DNA of 7,417 nucleotides. It comes from an uncultured Prevotella sp. Its GTDB lineage: Bacteria; Bacteroidota; Bacteroidia; Bacteroidales; Bacteroidaceae. Shown here piece after piece: positions 6,481-7,417 of the stretch. Position 1 is the first letter of the stretch. Each line of letters begins with the position of its first letter. The stretch is taken from assembly GCA_937877595.1 (NCBI GenBank), contig CALFIY010000021.1, positions 1 to 7,417 on the forward strand. The letters are read 5' to 3'. Under the pieces are notes generated by a model. That model saw only the letters and a list, made by a program, of their open reading frames with translations, searched no databases and was not told the origin of the DNA. Made by a program: the position numbers and the translations under genes.

Positions 6481-6622
6481 TTACAATCGATTTTTTTCGT
6501 AACTTTGGAAGAATTCGCAGGATTTCTTTGTATAAAGCCGATGCAGAGGATTGAGAAATTTTGGAGTTACGATTTGGAGACTGTTCTCAATTCAATGTTC
6601 TGCTATAAATTGCCTAAAAGAA

Positions 6623-6668
6623 CACCCGACTCTGAGCCATCGCCTGTTTCGTGGCCCATTGTCGGGTG
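6623..6668 (-). other. Nested hairpin in the sensor gene upstream region (small RNA or leader terminator candidate)
   Basis: The outer arms CACCCGAC (6623-6630) and GTCGGGTG (6661-6668) are perfectly complementary over 8 bp. Inside, GCCATCG (6636-6642) pairs with CGTGGC (6650-6655) with one bulge and a 7-base loop. On the minus strand the outer stem is followed by TTCTTTTA, a modest U-rich tract. A promoter-like sequence lies directly upstream, so a short RNA of about 45-60 bases ending here is conceivable. Confidence 0.4.
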
Positions 6669-6699
6669 CAGAGGTACGCATTTATTTCCAATTTCCAAA
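6669..6699 (-). promoter_or_regulatory. Promoter-like element feeding the 6623-6668 hairpin
   Basis: On the minus strand TTTG at 6696-6699 is followed after exactly 19 bases by TACCTCTG (6669-6676), one base away from the TAnnTTTG consensus. The wider sequence resembles the TACCTTTGCACC type of start region common in Prevotella, with the third consensus T changed to C. The predicted start would fall inside the right arm of the hairpin (about 6663-6665). It may be a damaged promoter of a lost gene. Confidence 0.35.
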
Positions 6700-6750
6700 A
6701 TATTCTCTTGGAGAAATGTTATTTGTATTGAACTAAAATTTGAAATCTGG

Positions 6751-6969
6751 CTACGATTCTTTCTGTTCATTCAGTTTGTAAGTGCGATTTCTATTTCCAC
6801 CACATGAGACAAGTATTCCCTCATCCACCAGTTGCTAAAGAAGCACCTTTATTCTAGTAGAACTGGAACCCAAAAGTTTCACAAGATCTTCTGTTTTTGC
6901 TTCACCCTATCTATGGATGTAGTCAATTATTATCGTCCACTTATCGTCCGCATTTCCATTATCGTCCAT
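6751..6969 (-). pseudogene. Remnant of a winged-helix C-terminal domain (RecG-like/AlbA_2 ATP-binding or Fic-type protein)
   Basis: One continuous minus frame reads from 6969 to the stop at 6751-6753 but is broken by TAG at 6907-6909 and TAG at 6835-6837. Read through, it gives WTIIIDYIH, stop, GEAKTEDLVKLLGSSSTRIKVLL, broken here as GEAKTEDLVKLLG then SSSTRIKVLL, stop, QLVDEGILVSCGGNRNRTYKL. This is the helix-helix-wing pattern at the C-terminus of Bacteroidales ATP-binding proteins with AlbA_2/RecG-like domains and of some Fic proteins. Further 5', frames around 6970-7080 are also broken (TGA near 7006) and a frame change within the TTATCGTCC repeats is likely. The ATPase or catalytic part is not in the window. 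The domain type is fairly clear; the parent family is inferred. Confidence 0.6.
6930..6967. repeat. Three direct copies of TTATCGTCC
   Basis: Copies at 6930-6938, 6941-6949 and 6959-6967, spaced 11 and 18 bases start to start. They lie in the linker before the winged-helix remnant. On the minus strand each reads GGACGATAA. Because 11 is not a multiple of three, the first copy is out of phase with the other two, which suggests a small deletion in a formerly in-frame repeat. Confidence 0.6.
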
Positions 6970-7006
6970 TATTTCCTGTTTTCCTCCTGCAAGGAACCCA
7001 GCAGGT

Positions 7007-7036
7007 CAAAAGTAAAAGATGTTGACAACCAGCAAA
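7007..7036 (-). promoter_or_regulatory. Promoter-like pair of boxes inside the remnant region
   Basis: On the minus strand TTTG at 7033-7036 (within TTTTTG) and TACTTTTG at 7007-7014 are separated by 18 bases, matching both Bacteroidetes boxes. It would transcribe the broken winged-helix remnant. In AT-rich DNA such a match can arise by chance, and no intact gene follows. Confidence 0.25.
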
Positions 7037-7129
7037 AAGCGCGTTACTTTTCAGTCTGTTTTCGTGACACTATGTCGTATAATTTTCTCACCTTTCGGTG
7101 AGGAACTGGCTGAACAACTGGAATATTAA
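7019..7129 (+). CDS. Possible 36-residue ORF of unknown function
   Basis: ATG at 7019-7021, TAA at 7127-7129. The product begins MLTTSKKRVTFQSVFVTL and ends FSPFGEELAEQLEY: a basic N-terminus, a hydrophobic middle and an acidic C-terminus. I do not recognise it. No TAnnTTTG box was found upstream on this strand, and the stretch overlaps the 5' side of the opposite-strand pseudogene. It could be a real small protein, the end of a decayed gene, or chance. Confidence 0.2.
   Translation: MLTTSKKRVTFQSVFVTLCRIIFSPFGEELAEQLEY
7087..7102. repeat. Six-bp hairpin with a GAAA tetraloop on the minus strand
   Basis: CTCACC (7087-7092) and GGTGAG (7097-7102) are perfect inverted repeats around TTTC. As minus-strand RNA the loop is GAAA, a stable GNRA tetraloop, closed by C-G; on the plus strand the stem can extend by a U-G and two U-A pairs. 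On the plus strand it is part of the codons for SPFGEE in the doubtful short ORF. Confidence 0.5.
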
Positions 7130-7173
7130 ACTCTCTACACGTTTCAGCCTCAAGTCAATGACTTACTTGGAGC

Positions 7174-7195
7174 TGATTCTATAATAAAAGAATCA
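7174..7195. terminator. Weak terminator-like hairpin
   Basis: TGATTCT (7174-7180) pairs with AGAATCA (7189-7195) across an 8-base AT loop, followed on the plus strand by TTAATTTG. The stem is AT-rich and the T-tract is interrupted. It lies 45 bases after the short ORF stop at 7129. Confidence 0.2.
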
Positions 7196-7258
7196 TTAAT
7201 TTGCCCAAAACGCAAAACATTTCACTAATTGATGATGTTTTTCTCTTATTTTATCTTA

Positions 7259-7395
7259 TATCTTTGGAAAAATTTGCTTATCTTTGTACCCACATTATAT
7301 ATAATTAGTGTTTGCTGAATAACATCCAACTATCTGAATATTAAGGATATATAACACAAATCCTTCGTTTGTTTAACAAAAAATGAGTACCTTTG
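7259..7395 (+). promoter_or_regulatory. Promoter region facing a gene beyond the right edge
   Basis: Three exact TAnnTTTG boxes occur on the plus strand: TATCTTTG at 7259-7266, TATCTTTG at 7279-7286 and TACCTTTG at 7388-7395. The last has a TTTG at 7368-7371, 16 bases upstream, a little closer than usual, and is 22 bases from the window end. The region between is AT-rich with no ORF. A rightward gene starting just past 7417 is the likely target. Confidence 0.5.
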
Positions 7396-7417
7396 TGTGT
7401 TAAAAGTCATATAGGAA

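Larger units (their letters stand above)
6428..7417. other. AT-rich, gene-poor region of about 1 kb with gene remnants
   Basis: Base composition changes sharply at the sensor gene start: the genes to the left are near half GC, this stretch is clearly AT-rich. No full-length gene is supported. It contains the sensor promoter, a promoter-hairpin module (6623-6699), a decayed winged-helix coding remnant (6751-6969), a doubtful short plus-strand ORF (7019-7129), small palindromes and a set of promoter-like boxes pointing right. Longer open frames here (for example plus 6541-6807 and 6832-7101) have no recognisable protein features and overlap these elements. The picture is of an old accessory insertion that is decaying. 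Confidence 0.6.

Noticed and set aside
6427..6807. Plus-strand open frame of 126 codons (or 88 from the ATG at 6541)
   Set aside because: It overlaps the sensor promoter and the hairpin module, shows no recognisable domain, and only a lone TAACTTTG box without a -33 partner precedes it.
6832..7101. Plus-strand open frame of 89 codons
   Set aside because: It is the antisense of the winged-helix remnant, whose minus-strand translation is clearly protein-like.

Overview
The window looks like chromosomal DNA of a Bacteroidales bacterium, most likely Prevotella or a close relative. Three things point there. The RNase G, HU and riboflavin synthase sequences have the Bacteroidetes form. The intergenic regions carry Bacteroidetes-type promoters (TTTG near -33, TAnnTTTG near -7) and no Shine-Dalgarno sequences. 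The large gene has the propeller plus Y_Y_Y sensor architecture expanded in gut Bacteroidales. All confident genes lie on the minus strand, so transcription runs from right to left.

Right to left: 6428-7417 is an AT-rich, gene-poor stretch of about 1 kb. It holds a decayed winged-helix gene, a promoter-plus-hairpin module, a doubtful 36-codon ORF, and promoter elements facing a gene beyond the right edge. At 3701-6427 is a secreted or membrane-anchored beta-propeller/Y_Y_Y sensor that ends after its second membrane segment, with no kinase, receiver or HTH domain. A 218-base gap (3483-3700), framed by an 11-bp perfect inverted repeat and closed by six T on the transcript strand, leads into riboflavin synthase (2874-3482). 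A four-copy heptamer repeat abuts the ribE stop codon.

Next is a colinear block: HU (2427-2702) with its own promoter, a 29-residue very basic protein resembling the bS22/mS38 (AURKAIP1/COX24) ribosomal family (2285-2374), RNase G (581-2158) preceded by a long leader with a strong hairpin, and the N-terminal 190 residues of a family 2 glycosyltransferase running off the left edge. RNase G and the glycosyltransferase are 10 bases apart and are probably cotranscribed. The HU, small basic protein and RNase G trio fits a nucleic-acid housekeeping group: nucleoid, ribosome, rRNA/mRNA processing.

No tRNA, rRNA, CRISPR array, intact transposase or prophage gene was seen. The most unusual items are the kinase-less HTCS-like sensor, the inverted-repeat-framed segment before ribE, the structured RNase G leader and the pseudogene region on the right. 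All assignments come from reading the sequence; no database search or folding program was run.
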